NCBI RefSeq assembly: GCF_001953975.1 | Contig: NZ_MBEJ01000077.1 | Location: forward strand, 22,939 to 86,938 | Direction: 5' to 3' | Source of the DNA: Mycobacterium sp. NS-7484 | Lineage (GTDB): Bacteria; Actinomycetota; Actinomycetes; Mycobacteriales; Mycobacteriaceae | DNA: 64,000 nucleotides | Position numbers and translations under genes: made by a program | Part shown: positions 51,613-61,334 of the stretch, piece after piece | Position numbering within the stretch: position 1 is the first letter of the stretch | Layout: every line of letters begins with the position of its first letter | The notes under the pieces: generated by a model | The model's input: only the letters and a program-made list of their open reading frames with translations | Databases searched by the model: none | Told to the model about the DNA's origin: nothing

Positions 51613-52287
51613 GTGAATGTCGCGCCCGACGAGCTGACCGGCTCCGAGCAGGCAGTCCTGCTGGTACTGATGGCCGAGTCCCGGCCGGTGCCCAACCCTG
51701 AGCTGGAACGGCTGGGGCCCAAGCTCGACAAACCCCGCCGTGACCGGCTCAACCGGCTGGGGTTGATCGAGTCCACCGGCACCCGCCCGCTCGTCCACGA
51801 ACTGACCGATGCCGGTTGGGCCCTGTGCCGGGCCCTGTTCGGCGCCGACGCGCCGCCTCGATCCACCGGACAGGGCAAGGCGTTGTACACCCTGCTGGGC
51901 GCGTTGCACCGTTATTTCGAGCAGTCCGAGCTCGTACCCGCCGACGTGTTCCTCCCGGCCGAGCCGGCCGAGCCGGAGTCGCCCGAGCCGGAGTCGCCCG
52001 AGCCGGAGTCGCCCGAGCCGGTTGCCGCCGACCCGGAGGTCCGGCTGCGAACCGCCTACACCGGGCTCGCTGCCCGGCCGGGCGGCTGGGTGAGCCTGCT
52101 GCGCCTGCGCCAGGCCGTCCCCGAGCTGCCCCGTCCCACCGTCGACGCCGCGCTGATCAGCCTCTACCAGCAACCCGGCGTCAGCCTGATCCCCGAGGAG
52201 AACCAGAAGGTGCTCACCCCTGCCGATCGCGACGCCGCAGTGGAAATAGGTAACCAGGACAAACACCTGATCGCGATCGAGTCCTGA
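51613..52287 (+). CDS. Protein with two winged-helix-like segments joined by an acidic repeat linker
   Basis: Protein of 224 aa from GTG 51613. Residues about 8-75 look winged-helix-like (TGSEQAVLLVLMAESRPVPNPELERLG, RDRLNRLGLIES, HELTDAGWALCRALFG). A linker of ESPEP repeats follows (about 120-137). The second domain (about 140-215) again looks winged-helix-like (GWVSLLRLRQAVPELPRPTVDAALISLYQ). The stop overlaps the ATPase start by 1 bp, so it is coupled to the 1042-aa protein. It may load or control that ATPase, as tandem winged-helix proteins do for SMC-type machines (analogy only). No known family recognised. Confidence 0.78.
   Translation: MNVAPDELTGSEQAVLLVLMAESRPVPNPELERLGPKLDKPRRDRLNRLGLIESTGTRPLVHELTDAGWALCRALFGADAPPRSTGQGKALYTLLGALHRYFEQSELVPADVFLPAEPAEPESPEPESPEPESPEPVAADPEVRLRTAYTGLAARPGGWVSLLRLRQAVPELPRPTVDAALISLYQQPGVSLIPEENQKVLTPADRDAAVEIGNQDKHLIAIES
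51976..52020 (+). repeat. Three perfect 15-bp tandem repeats in coding linker
   Basis: GAGTCGCCCGAGCCG three times in a row, encoding ESPEP x3 within the linker of the 51613 gene. Copy number could vary between strains by slippage, changing linker length without a frameshift. Confidence 0.9.
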
Positions 52288-55200
52288 TGGAACTCTCACA
52301 CCGCGAAGCGCTCAGCGCGCTTCGCCTGACTTGGGCGCCCACCGCCGACGACCTGTGGCATTCACAGGGCGCGCTGCATGTCCGCGGCCTGCACGACCGG
52401 GCGATGTCCGATGTCATGGCCGCGTTCGGGGATGCCGAACGGGAAACCGACTCCAGCCCATTGGGTGTGGTGGTGCGCGGTCCGGCCGGCTCCGGCAAGA
52501 CCCACCTGCTCGGCCAGGTACGCGAACAGATCCAGACCGGCGGCGGCTACTTCTTCCTCGTCGAACTGCTCGACGCGGCCGGCTTCTGGCAGTCCGCCCG
52601 GGCCGGCATCCTGGAAAGCCTGGGCCGCCCCGGCAGTGAGCGTGAGACCCAACTCAAAGACCTGTTGTGGGAGCTGTCCTCGGTGGCCCACATCTCCCGG
52701 GCCAACCGCCGGGCAGTGATCGGCGACGACGACCTGACGCCTGAGATCCTCACCGACTTCGTCAACGCACTGCACAAGGTGCACCGGCACACCGTCCGAC
52801 GCGCACACCACACGCTGCGCGCCCTGGTCCTGCTGGGCGCCGGTGACCTCGAGCTGCAGGACATCGGCGAGGCGTTCCTGACCGGCAGCAGCGCGAACGA
52901 AACCTGGGGCCTGCCGGCACCGACACTCACCGCACAGGAATCCGTGCGCGACATCTCGCGGCTCGTCGCCCTGGCCGGACCGTCGGTGCTGGCGCTGGAC
53001 CAGATCGACACCTTGCTGGCCCAGTCGGTCGACCGCACCGACGGGGCCTCAGGCACCGGGGCATCGGGTGCCGGCGACCTCGAACACATCGCCCACGGCC
53101 TGATGGCGATCCGGCAGACCATGCGACGCACCGTCGGGGTGGTGGCCTGCCTTCCCGCGGCGTGGGAGGCGATCCAGGACCGGGCCACCGCCACCGTCCA
53201 GGATCGCTTCCGGACCACCGCGATGTTGCAGGGCCTGCCGACCCCGGAAGTCGGCCGCGCCATCCTGGAACGGCGTTTCACCGCCAGCTACGCAGCGATC
53301 GGTTTCACCGCGCCGTACCCGAGTTGGCCGATCCTGCCGTCAGCGTTCGACGAGGCCACCCAGTACACCCCGCGCCAACTGCTCAAGCGCGCCGACACCC
53401 ACGTCCGACGCTGCCTGGACCGCGACACGATCGAGGAACTGGCTCACCTCACCGGCGAGGTGAGCCGGCCCCACGAACCCACGGGCGAGACCGTGCACGG
53501 CGACACCGGCGAAATCGACCGGCGCTTCCTCGAGTACCGCCGCCGGGCGGTCACCGTCGCCGCGCTCGACCCAGACGGCGAGGACACCACGATGCCCGGC
53601 CTGCTGTCGGCGGCCCTCGATGCGTGGATCACCGAACTCGGTGAGGCCGGGCAGGCGTTCCGTCCCGATCCGCTCCCGGGCCAACGGGTGGTGCTGCACG
53701 GCCGGCTGCGCCAGACCCTCGACGCCACCACCGATGACGAGCGGCACTGGGCATTCCGCGCCATCGCCTCCGGCAATGCCGTCGCGGTGCAGAACCGGAT
53801 CCGGAAAGCCTGGGAGGCAACCGGTTTCAATCCAGACCGGCGCCAACTGTTCCTGTTGCGCAACACGCCGTGGCCGAAGGGCGCCAAAACCGCGGTGGTG
53901 ATCGCCGAGTTCGAGGCGGCCGGCGGCCGGGTACTGCCGATGAGCGAAGACGACATCCGCACCATGACCGCGCTGCGCGACCTGATCGACGACAACCACC
54001 CGGACCTGCCCGAGTGGCTTCGCCGGCGCCGCCCGGCCCACGGGATCGGCTGGCTGCGCGCCGCCCTCGGTGACATCGCGGGTGATCCGCCACCAGACCG
54101 GGTCACCGTCGAGGTCGAACCCGAGGTCGAAACCGGTCCGATCCGAATCAACCCACCGGTGATCGAGCATTCGGCCACCGCGGTCACCCTGGGGGTGGAC
54201 AGCGCCGGCGGGCGCGCCGTATCGGTCGACCTGGCCGCGCTGCGCAAGCACACCGCGATCTTCGCCGGTTCCGGCTCGGGCAAAACCGTGCTGATCCGTC
54301 GTCTGGTCGAGGAGTGCGCGCTGCGGGGCGTGTCGTCGATCGTGCTGGATCCGAACAACGATCTGTCCCGCCTCGGTGAACCCTGGCCCGAGCCGCCCCC
54401 GGGCTGGACCCCGGCCGACGATGCACGTGCCGACGAATACTTCGACAACACCGAGGTGGTCGTCTGGACCCCGCGCCGATCGACGGGGCGTCCGTTGTCC
54501 TTCCAGCCGCTTCCCGATTTCGCCAGCGTGATCGACGACGATGACGAGTTCTCCGACGCCGTCGAATCCGCCGTCGCCGCGCTGGAACCGCGGGCCCTGA
54601 TCGCCGGCAACACCGCCAAGGCCGAACGGTCCCGGGCAGTGCTGCGCGAGGCCTTGCGGTTCTACGGCGCCGGTCCTTCGGTGAGCCTGGGCGGCTTCAT
54701 CGACCTGCTGGCCAATCTGCCCATCGAGGTGAGCGCCTTGGGTGGGGCGCACAAGCTGGCCGCGGAACTGGCCCAGAACCTGCGTGCGGCCACCGTGAAC
54801 GACCCGCTGTTCGGCGGGGCCGGCACCGCCGCCGATCCCGGGACGCTGTTGACCCCATCGCCCGGCCACCGGGCCCGGGTGTCGGTGATCAGCATGGTCG
54901 GGCTCACCAACGACCAGCAGCGCGAAGGATTCGTCAACCAGCTTCAGATGGCGCTGTTCGCCTGGATCAAGCGCAACCCGGCCGGCGACCGCCCGCTGGG
55001 CGGGCTGTTGGTGATGGACGAGGCGCAGAACTTCGCCCCGTCCGGCCATCTCACCGCCTGCACACACAGCACCCTGGCGCTGTCCGCGCAGGCCCGCAAG
55101 TACGGGCTGGGACTGGTGTTCGCCACGCAGTCCCCCCGCGGTCTGCACAACCACATCCCCGGCAACGCCACCACACAGTTCTACGGCCTGCTGAACTCCC

Positions 55201-55415
55201 CCGCGCAGATCGCGGTGGCCAGGGAGATGGCCCGGGTCAAGGGCGGCAACGTGCCCGACATCAGCAAGTTGCGGTCGGGCCAGTTCTATCTGGCATTGGA
55301 AGGCAACGCCTTTCACAAGATCCAGACGCCCTGGTGCCTGTCGCACCATCCGCCCAGCCCGCCGACCACCGACGAGGTGCTGACGCTGGCACAGCGGGAG
55401 CTGGTGTCCCGCTAA
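52287..55415 (+). CDS. Large ATPase with N-terminal AAA-type and C-terminal HerA-like modules
   Basis: Protein of 1042 aa. Module 1 (about 40-380): Walker A GPAGSGKT (65-72), Walker B-like LALDQID (about 234-240). A linker region (about 400-620) has no known domain. Module 2 (about 630-1010) resembles HerA/FtsK-type ATPases: Walker A GSGSGKT (661-667), DPNNDLSRLG, Walker B VMDEAQNF with Asp911-Glu912, and FATQSPRGLHNHIPGNA, QFYLALEG near the end. HerA proteins translocate DNA, usually with NurA nuclease, and occur in DNA repair and phage defence. No nuclease gene is visible here. Coupled to the 51613 gene by a 1-bp overlap. Exact function unknown. Confidence 0.85.
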   Translation: MELSHREALSALRLTWAPTADDLWHSQGALHVRGLHDRAMSDVMAAFGDAERETDSSPLGVVVRGPAGSGKTHLLGQVREQIQTGGGYFFLVELLDAAGFWQSARAGILESLGRPGSERETQLKDLLWELSSVAHISRANRRAVIGDDDLTPEILTDFVNALHKVHRHTVRRAHHTLRALVLLGAGDLELQDIGEAFLTGSSANETWGLPAPTLTAQESVRDISRLVALAGPSVLALDQIDTLLAQSVDRTDGASGTGASGAGDLEHIAHGLMAIRQTMRRTVGVVACLPAAWEAIQDRATATVQDRFRTTAMLQGLPTPEVGRAILERRFTASYAAIGFTAPYPSWPILPSAFDEATQYTPRQLLKRADTHVRRCLDRDTIEELAHLTGEVSRPHEPTGETVHGDTGEIDRRFLEYRRRAVTVAALDPDGEDTTMPGLLSAALDAWITELGEAGQAFRPDPLPGQRVVLHGRLRQTLDATTDDERHWAFRAIASGNAVAVQNRIRKAWEATGFNPDRRQLFLLRNTPWPKGAKTAVVIAEFEAAGGRVLPMSEDDIRTMTALRDLIDDNHPDLPEWLRRRRPAHGIGWLRAALGDIAGDPPPDRVTVEVEPEVETGPIRINPPVIEHSATAVTLGVDSAGGRAVSVDLAALRKHTAIFAGSGSGKTVLIRRLVEECALRGVSSIVLDPNNDLSRLGEPWPEPPPGWTPADDARADEYFDNTEVVVWTPRRSTGRPLSFQPLPDFASVIDDDDEFSDAVESAVAALEPRALIAGNTAKAERSRAVLREALRFYGAGPSVSLGGFIDLLANLPIEVSALGGAHKLAAELAQNLRAATVNDPLFGGAGTAADPGTLLTPSPGHRARVSVISMVGLTNDQQREGFVNQLQMALFAWIKRNPAGDRPLGGLLVMDEAQNFAPSGHLTACTHSTLALSAQARKYGLGLVFATQSPRGLHNHIPGNATTQFYGLLNSPAQIAVAREMARVKGGNVPDISKLRSGQFYLALEGNAFHKIQTPWCLSHHPPSPPTTDEVLTLAQRELVSR

Positions 55416-56899
55416 AGCAGCGTGGCGCTGCCGTCGGGGTGTACCTGCACCGCGGCCCCGGCGATGTCCTGCGACATGGTGGCCGCGGCCTGCGACTCGT
55501 CGACGATGCGGGCCAGGGTGCGGCCACCGTCGGGGGTACGTACCGCCAGGAAGGCCCGCTCGGCGCCACCGTCACGACCGACCGGCGTGGTCCAGGACTC
55601 CACCGTCCCGGTGCCGGTGAAGTCCACCCGCAGTTGGCGCGTCGGCTCGGCATCGACCTCGGATTGCACATCCTGCCAACGGAATTCGTGGGCCGGCGGC
55701 TCGGTTCCATACACCCCGAAGCTGTGTTTGGTGAGATAGCCGCCGTTGGCGGTGATCAGGCCCCGCGTGCCCGGCGCGGACACCAGCCGCTCGGCCATGG
55801 TGGCGATCGAGTGCGACACGTAGTTGTTCCACGGACCCCCGGCGAAGGTCAACCCGCCGGTGACCGTGAGCGGCCGGGACGGATCGTCCAGCGGCAGGCC
55901 GATCTCGGCCGCGGCCACCTGCACCGCCGAGGGAAAACACGAGTACACGTCGACGAAGTCGACGTCGTCGGCGGCCACCCCGGCCAGCTCCAGAACCCGC
56001 CGCCCTGCGATCCGGATCGCCGGTGACCGGTAGAGCTCGGCCCGCTCACCGATGGCGTAGGTGTCGTGCGAATCCGTCCCGGCATACGGGAAAACCCAAC
56101 GGTCGCTGGGAATCTGCAGCGACGTCGCCTTCCCGACGGTGGTCAGGATCAACACCGCACCCTGGTCGACCATGTTGTTGGAGTTCATCAGCTTGGTGTA
56201 AGGCCAGCTGATCATCCGGTTGTCCGGGCCGGGCTGCCAGATCTGCTCGGCGGGCAGTTCATCGCGGCTCCAGGCGTGCGGATTGGCGGCGGCCACCGCG
56301 CTGAACCGCGACCACAGCGCACCGATCCGGCGACGATGGGCATCGCTGGTCTCCCCGGCCGCGATCCGCAACGCCTGTTCGAACATCGGATACACATATG
56401 CCGGGCGGTCCAGGTCGATGCGCAGCTCGGCCTCGCCGGCCATCGGCACGCCCTCGTGCGCGCCCGGCGCTTCGGGCACCGATTCGTCCTGACGGGTCCA
56501 GTCGGGTTTGGCCCCGACGGCGCGCAGCCGGCTGCGGGTGCGCCAGGTTTCGGCGCCGGCGATCAGCACCACCTCGGCCCGGTCGCCCAACAGGTCCCGG
56601 CACGCCTCGTTCACCAGCGTCTGCGGCACGTTGCCGCCCACCCCGGTGTAGCGGGTCACCGCCTTGTCGGCCCGGATCCGTTGCGCCAGCAGCAAACCTG
56701 GGTCCCGGTAATGCCAGGACAGCAGATTGACGATCCGCACCGAGTCGACGGCTTCCAGAACCCGCGGGTCGGCGGCGGTCCGGGCCGCCGCCACCATGAG
56801 GTCGACGGGTTCGACCGCCGGATCATCCTGGTGCTGGTTGACCTGGCCGTAGCCGACGAGGACGGGGGTTCGCGGGTCGAGGCTTCTGGGCACCGGCAT
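55412..56899 (-). CDS. Thiolase-like acetyl-CoA acetyltransferase family protein (Rv1867-like)
   Basis: Protein of 495 aa matching Rv1867 in length. It has thiolase superfamily features (AEVVLIAGAETWRTRSRLR, AAANPHAWSRDELPAEQIW, NMVDQGAVLILTTVGKA, DDVDFVDVYSCFPSAVQVAAAE, TVTGGLTFAGGPWNNY) and a C-terminal added OB-like part (about 420-490). The Cys in the canonical nucleophile position is not obvious, so it may be a non-canonical thiolase/SCP2-like enzyme. Cytoplasmic, likely lipid metabolism. ATG 56899 is chosen; the upstream frame is not conserved. 3' end overlaps the ATPase gene by 4 bp. Confidence 0.87.
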   Translation of the reverse strand: MPVPRSLDPRTPVLVGYGQVNQHQDDPAVEPVDLMVAAARTAADPRVLEAVDSVRIVNLLSWHYRDPGLLLAQRIRADKAVTRYTGVGGNVPQTLVNEACRDLLGDRAEVVLIAGAETWRTRSRLRAVGAKPDWTRQDESVPEAPGAHEGVPMAGEAELRIDLDRPAYVYPMFEQALRIAAGETSDAHRRRIGALWSRFSAVAAANPHAWSRDELPAEQIWQPGPDNRMISWPYTKLMNSNNMVDQGAVLILTTVGKATSLQIPSDRWVFPYAGTDSHDTYAIGERAELYRSPAIRIAGRRVLELAGVAADDVDFVDVYSCFPSAVQVAAAEIGLPLDDPSRPLTVTGGLTFAGGPWNNYVSHSIATMAERLVSAPGTRGLITANGGYLTKHSFGVYGTEPPAHEFRWQDVQSEVDAEPTRQLRVDFTGTGTVESWTTPVGRDGGAERAFLAVRTPDGGRTLARIVDESQAAATMSQDIAGAAVQVHPDGSATLL

Positions 56900-56987
56900 G
56901 CCCACGAACCTAGCCGTTGGTTGACCGGTCCCGATTCGGGTACCCGGCTTCCGAGCGCCATTCACCCGAACCGACCACCATGGAGAC

Positions 56988-59357
56988 ATGAGCGACGCGA
57001 CCCTCTCACCGGCCTTGACCGACACGGAACTCGAAAAGCTCGATGAATATTGGCGAGCGGCGAACTATCTGTCGGTCGGACAGATCTATCTGCTGGACAA
57101 TCCGCTCCTTAAACAGCCCCTGGTGGCCGACCACATCAAGCCGCGGCTGTTGGGGCACTGGGGCACCACGCCCGGGCTGAACCTGCTGTACGCGCATCTG
57201 AACCGGATCATCCGCGAGCGCGACGCCAACGTCATCTACATCACCGGACCGGGTCACGGCGGTCCGGGTCTGGTGGCCAACGCCTACCTGGAAGGGACGT
57301 ACAGCGAGATCTACACCGGCATCGGGCAGGACACCGATGGTTTGCGAAAACTGTTCCGGCAGTTCTCTTTTCCTGGTGGCATCCCCAGTCATGTGGCAGC
57401 CGAGACACCCGGATCGATCCACGAGGGCGGCGAGCTGGGCTATGCCCTGGTACATGCCTACGGCGCGGCGTTCGACAATCCGGACCTGGTGGTCGCGTGT
57501 GTGGTCGGTGACGGCGAGGCCGAGACCGGCCCGCTGGCCGCCAGCTGGCATTCCAACAAGTTCCTCAACCCCGTGGTCGACGGCGCGGTCCTGCCGATCC
57601 TGCACCTCAACGGCTACAAGATCGCCAATCCGACAGTGCTGTCCCGGATTCCGCAAGAAGAGCTCGAATCGCTGTTCTACGGCTACGGCTACCGGCCCAT
57701 CACCGTGGCCGGCGACGACCCGGCCAACGTGCACCAGCAGCTGGCGGCGGCCATGGACGAGGCGTTCGACCAGATCGCCGCGATCCAGCGCGCGGCCCGC
57801 CTCGACGGCGAGCCGGGCCGTCCGCTGTGGCCGATGATCATCATGCGCACCCCGAAGGGCTGGACCGGCCCGCACGAGGTGGACGGCAAATTGGTCGAAG
57901 GCACCTGGCGGTCCCATCAGGTGCCGCTGTCAGAGACCAGGACCAACCCCGCGCACATGGTTCAACTCGAGGCATGGCTGCGCAGCTACCGGCCCGAGGA
58001 ACTCTTCGACGCCGAGGGTGCGCTGCGGCCGGATCTGCGCGCGCTGGCCCCGAGCGGGACTCGGCGGATGAGTGCCAATCCGCACGCCAACGGCGGGTTG
58101 CTGCTGCGCGACCTCGACCTCCCGGACTTCACCGACTATGCGGTCACCGTGCAGCGACCGGCGGCCGAAACCGCAGAGGCGACGAAGGTGCTCGGCACGT
58201 TCCTGCGCGATGTCATCGCCCGCAACCCCGACCGCTTCCGGCTGATGGGTCCGGACGAGACGGCGTCGAATCGGCTCTCGGCGGTGTTCGAGAAGACCGA
58301 CAAGATTTGGCAGGCCGAGACGCTGCCGGTCGACGAGAACCTCTCGCCCGAAGGCCGGGTGATGGAAGTGCTGTCCGAGCACCTCTGCCAGGGCTGGCTG
58401 GAGGGCTACCTGCTGACCGGTCGCCACGGGTTGTTCAACTGCTACGAGGCGTTCGTCCACATCGTCGATTCGATGCTCAACCAGCACGCCAAATGGTTGT
58501 CCAGCAGCGCGCACCTGTCCTGGCGGAGGCCGATCGCGTCACTGAACTATCTGTTGACCTCGCATGTGTGGCGTCAAGACCACAACGGCGCGTCCCACCA
58601 GGACCCGGGCTTCATCGACCACGTCGCCAACAAACGTCCCGAGGTGGTCCGGGTGTACCTGCCGCCGGACGCCAACACTCTGCTTTCGGTGGCCGACCAC
58701 TGCCTGCGCAGCAGGCAGTACGTCAACGTCGTCGTCGCCGGAAAGCAACCTGCGCTCACCTATTTGACGATGGACGAGGCCGTTGCCCACTGCACGCGCG
58801 GACTCGGCATCTGGGAGTGGGCGAGCAACACCACTGGCGAACCGGATGTGGTGCTGGCGTGCGCCGGCGACATTCCCACACTCGAAACGCTGGCTGCCGC
58901 GGACATCCTGCGCCGCAAGCTGCCCGACGTGTTGGTGCGGGTCGTCAACGTGGTCGACATCATGCGCCTGCAGCCGGAGTCCGAACATCCGCACGGGTTG
59001 CCCGAGCGCGAGTTCGACTCGATCTTCACCACCGACAAGCCGATCATCTTCGCCTATCACGGCTACCCGTGGCTGATCCACCGGCTGACCTATCGGCACA
59101 CTAACCACGACCAGCTCCACGTGCGCGGGTTCAAGGAGCGCGGCACCACGACAACACCCTTCGACATGGTGATGCTCAACGACCTGGACCGCTTCCATCT
59201 GGTCATGGACGTCATCGACCGGGTGGACGGGCTCGGCGCCCACGCCGCCGGGTTGCGCCAGGAGATGGTCGATGCCCGCCTGGCCGCCCGCAGCTACACC
59301 CGCGAACACGGTGAGGATGACCCCGCCATCGCCAATTGGACCTGGACCACGTTGTGA
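56988..59357 (+). CDS. xfp: Xylulose-5-phosphate/fructose-6-phosphate phosphoketolase
   Basis: Protein of 789 aa, ThDP-dependent, converting xylulose 5-phosphate (and fructose 6-phosphate) plus phosphate to acetyl phosphate. All signatures are present: [40 protein letters not shown], the ThDP/Mg motif [11 protein letters not shown], the [20 protein letters not shown] region and [18 protein letters not shown] near the C-terminus. The ATG at 56988 is preceded by CATGGAGACAT. Divergent from the thiolase gene. No acetate kinase gene is adjacent. The full-length domain order (N, middle, C) is intact. Confidence 0.95.
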   Translation: MSDATLSPALTDTELEKLDEYWRAANYLSVGQIYLLDNPLLKQPLVADHIKPRLLGHWGTTPGLNLLYAHLNRIIRERDANVIYITGPGHGGPGLVANAYLEGTYSEIYTGIGQDTDGLRKLFRQFSFPGGIPSHVAAETPGSIHEGGELGYALVHAYGAAFDNPDLVVACVVGDGEAETGPLAASWHSNKFLNPVVDGAVLPILHLNGYKIANPTVLSRIPQEELESLFYGYGYRPITVAGDDPANVHQQLAAAMDEAFDQIAAIQRAARLDGEPGRPLWPMIIMRTPKGWTGPHEVDGKLVEGTWRSHQVPLSETRTNPAHMVQLEAWLRSYRPEELFDAEGALRPDLRALAPSGTRRMSANPHANGGLLLRDLDLPDFTDYAVTVQRPAAETAEATKVLGTFLRDVIARNPDRFRLMGPDETASNRLSAVFEKTDKIWQAETLPVDENLSPEGRVMEVLSEHLCQGWLEGYLLTGRHGLFNCYEAFVHIVDSMLNQHAKWLSSSAHLSWRRPIASLNYLLTSHVWRQDHNGASHQDPGFIDHVANKRPEVVRVYLPPDANTLLSVADHCLRSRQYVNVVVAGKQPALTYLTMDEAVAHCTRGLGIWEWASNTTGEPDVVLACAGDIPTLETLAAADILRRKLPDVLVRVVNVVDIMRLQPESEHPHGLPEREFDSIFTTDKPIIFAYHGYPWLIHRLTYRHTNHDQLHVRGFKERGTTTTPFDMVMLNDLDRFHLVMDVIDRVDGLGAHAAGLRQEMVDARLAARSYTREHGEDDPAIANWTWTTL

Positions 59358-59395
59358 CCTGGCTAATTGCGCCGCGCCGGTACGATTAGCGAGTT

Positions 59396-60160
59396 ATGTC
59401 TGATTCGAGCGCCACGGCTGCGGCCCCCCACCCGGTGATGGCCCAGCTTTCTGCGCTGCATCATTTCCGGATCTACGCCGACATCGGCATCGTCGTCGTC
59501 ATCCTGACGTTGACCAACCTCATCGCGCACTTCACCACCCCGTGGGCCAGTGTCGCCACCGTCCCGTCCGCCGCGATCGGTCTGCTGATTCTGGTCCGGG
59601 CCCGCGGCCTGGGCTGGGCCGAGCTGGGATTGGGCCGGGAACACTGGCGCGCCGGTGTCGGGTACGCGCTGGCGGCGGTGGCGCTGGTGGTCTCGGTGAT
59701 CGCCGTCGGGACGATGCTGCCCTGGACGCGGCCGATGTTCATGAACGACAACTACGCCACCATCTCGGGTGCGCTGCTGGCCTCGATGGTCATCATCCCG
59801 TTGCAGACCGTCATCCCCGAGGAGTTGGCGTTTCGCGGGGTGCTGCACGGAGCGCTGAACCGCGCCTGGGGTTTCCGCGGCGTCGCAGCCGGGGGCTCAC
59901 TGCTGTTCGGCCTCTGGCACATCGCCAGCTCGCTGGGGCTGACGAGCGAGAACGTCGGCTTCACGCGGCTGTTCGGCGGGGGTGTGTTCGGCATGGTCGC
60001 CGGGGTGGTGTTGGCGGTCGTGGCCACCGGTGCCGCCGGCTTCATCTTCACCTGGCTGCGCCGACGCAGCGGCAGTCTGATCGCACCGATCGCGCTGCAC
60101 TGGTCGCTCAACGGGGTGGGCGCACTGGCCGCCGCCCTGGTGTGGCACCTGTCGACTTAG
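59396..60160 (+). CDS. CPBP family intramembrane metalloprotease
   Basis: Protein of 254 aa with about six or seven membrane helices and the ABI/CAAX-protease motifs: PEELAFRGVLHGAL (EExxxR-type pair at about 141-147), FGLWHIA (His in the next helix), and IALHWSLNGVG near the end (about 227-237). Such proteases cleave membrane or prenylated substrates, in bacteria often peptides linked to bacteriocin immunity; substrate here unknown. The ATG follows a TACGAT -10-like box by 9 bp, so its mRNA may be near-leaderless. Converges with the CGNR gene with a 4-bp overlap. Confidence 0.87.
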   Translation: MSDSSATAAAPHPVMAQLSALHHFRIYADIGIVVVILTLTNLIAHFTTPWASVATVPSAAIGLLILVRARGLGWAELGLGREHWRAGVGYALAAVALVVSVIAVGTMLPWTRPMFMNDNYATISGALLASMVIIPLQTVIPEELAFRGVLHGALNRAWGFRGVAAGGSLLFGLWHIASSLGLTSENVGFTRLFGGGVFGMVAGVVLAVVATGAAGFIFTWLRRRSGSLIAPIALHWSLNGVGALAAALVWHLST

Positions 60161-60741
60161 CCTCCGGCGCGCGCCCGGTTTCGCGCCCGGAACTCACGGT
60201 TCTTCAATTTGTTGCCGCACTCGGACATCACGCACCACGTGCCGCCATGGTTGCGCGAGCGGTCGTAGAACGCCCACCTGCAGTCGGCGTTCGCACACGC
60301 TTTCAGCCGGGTCCAGGTGCCGTCGCGCTGCGCATCGCGCATCACCAGCAGCAGCTCGAGCAGCCGTTCCCTGACGCTGTCGCCGGCGGCTGACAACTCG
60401 ATCTGCCCGTCGGGTGCCAGTTTGACCCTCGCGGTGGCCGCCTCCGTCAACGCTCGTAGTTCGGCATGGTGTTCAGGTTGCGGCGGTGGCCCACCGGTGT
60501 TGTGGACCAGCAGGGCGCGCAACGCTTCACGGACCCGGCGCACCTGTTCCAGCTGGCCCGGCGTGGGCCGATCACCATCTGCGAGCCAGCCGTGGGCCCT
60601 CAGCCACGGCACAGCGGCACTCGGGTCGGCGAGCCGATCGGCGCCTGACGGTAATTCGAGGGTGTTGACCAAGGCCTGGATCCGGGCCAGCGGCTCGGGC
60701 GCGGGTTTGGTCTCGGCATCACCGAGCCAGGTTCTCGTCAC
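60157..60741 (-). CDS. CGNR zinc-finger/ABATE domain regulator
   Basis: Protein of 194 aa. An N-terminal ABATE-like stress-sensing domain (about 15-135) is followed by a CGNR zinc finger (about 149-187) with four Cys in KACANADCRWAFYD and GTWCVMSECGNKLKNREF. The CGN triplet gives the family its name. Probably a transcription regulator. GTG start at 60741 with a GGAGAG site. The palindrome TGACTAGTCA lies 36 bp upstream and may be its operator. Confidence 0.88.
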   Translation of the reverse strand: MTRTWLGDAETKPAPEPLARIQALVNTLELPSGADRLADPSAAVPWLRAHGWLADGDRPTPGQLEQVRRVREALRALLVHNTGGPPPQPEHHAELRALTEAATARVKLAPDGQIELSAAGDSVRERLLELLLVMRDAQRDGTWTRLKACANADCRWAFYDRSRNHGGTWCVMSECGNKLKNREFRARNRARAGG

Positions 60742-60776
60742 CTCTCCACCGTACCGCCGTGACCGCTTAAATGGTT

Positions 60777-60786
60777 TGACTAGTCA
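60777..60786. promoter_or_regulatory. Palindrome upstream of CGNR regulator
   Basis: TGACTAGTCA, a perfect 10-bp palindrome in the 118-bp divergent region between the CGNR regulator (start 60741) and the gene at 60860; an AT-rich TTTGACTAGTCATTCATGA context. Candidate autoregulatory site. Confidence 0.4.
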
Positions 60787-60859
60787 TTCATGACCAGCGT
60801 AGGTTCTTAGATAGTCACGTATTGACGGCCCGACACCACGGAAGCTACGAGGGATCGCC

Positions 60860-61333
60860 GTGAACGACAATCGAATTTCCGCCCCGCCGAGGCGCACGGC
60901 CGGTTTGTCACCGGCACACTGCCGCCCGACCCTGCGGGCCCGCCTCACCGCCCGCGTGCGCGCGCCACGACTCGACGCCCTGCTGGCCGTCGGTGCGCCG
61001 ACGCCCCCGGGAAGTGCCATCGCGCTCCGCGCCGCCCGTCTGACGTCAGCCTCGGAGCGGGAGGCGATCGCCCGGGTATTGCGTCGTTGCGTGCGCGAGG
61101 CCACGAGCGACAGCATCTTCTTGTCGTCGCGAATCCCGTTGCACCGCAAGAATATCGCTGCAGCTCAGCCGATCATCGAGACGATCACCTTGCGTCTGCA
61201 TTCACCGTCGGCGGTGGAGGCCCGCGGGATGGCGCGCTTGTCCCGACTGATCCATGACGGGCTCGGACCGATGTACGCCTTCGGGCATGGCGATCTGACC
61301 GGCAGGTTGGGTGCTGCGCTGGCCGCGCTCTGA
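60860..61333 (+). CDS. Conserved hypothetical protein
   Basis: Protein of 157 aa from GTG 60860. Highly basic N-terminus (RTAGLSPAHCRPTLRARLTARVRAPRLDALLAVGA), then helices (ALRAARLTSASEREAIARVLRRCVREA) and a C-terminal helix pair ending GRLGAALAAL. No membrane segment, no catalytic motif. Looks like a small mycobacterial helical family of unknown function; it resembles a type met often near envelope genes, but I cannot name it. Converges on the alcohol dehydrogenase gene. Confidence 0.68.
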   Translation: MNDNRISAPPRRTAGLSPAHCRPTLRARLTARVRAPRLDALLAVGAPTPPGSAIALRAARLTSASEREAIARVLRRCVREATSDSIFLSSRIPLHRKNIAAAQPIIETITLRLHSPSAVEARGMARLSRLIHDGLGPMYAFGHGDLTGRLGAALAAL

Positions 61334-61334
61334 G

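Noticed and set aside
51976..52020. Tandem repeats considered as a CRISPR-like array
   Set aside because: Units are adjacent without spacers and in frame within a protein linker.
53340..55349. 669-codon minus-strand open frame opposite the HerA-like gene
   Set aside because: Mirror frame of a protein with two clear P-loop modules; no ribosome-binding site or domain.
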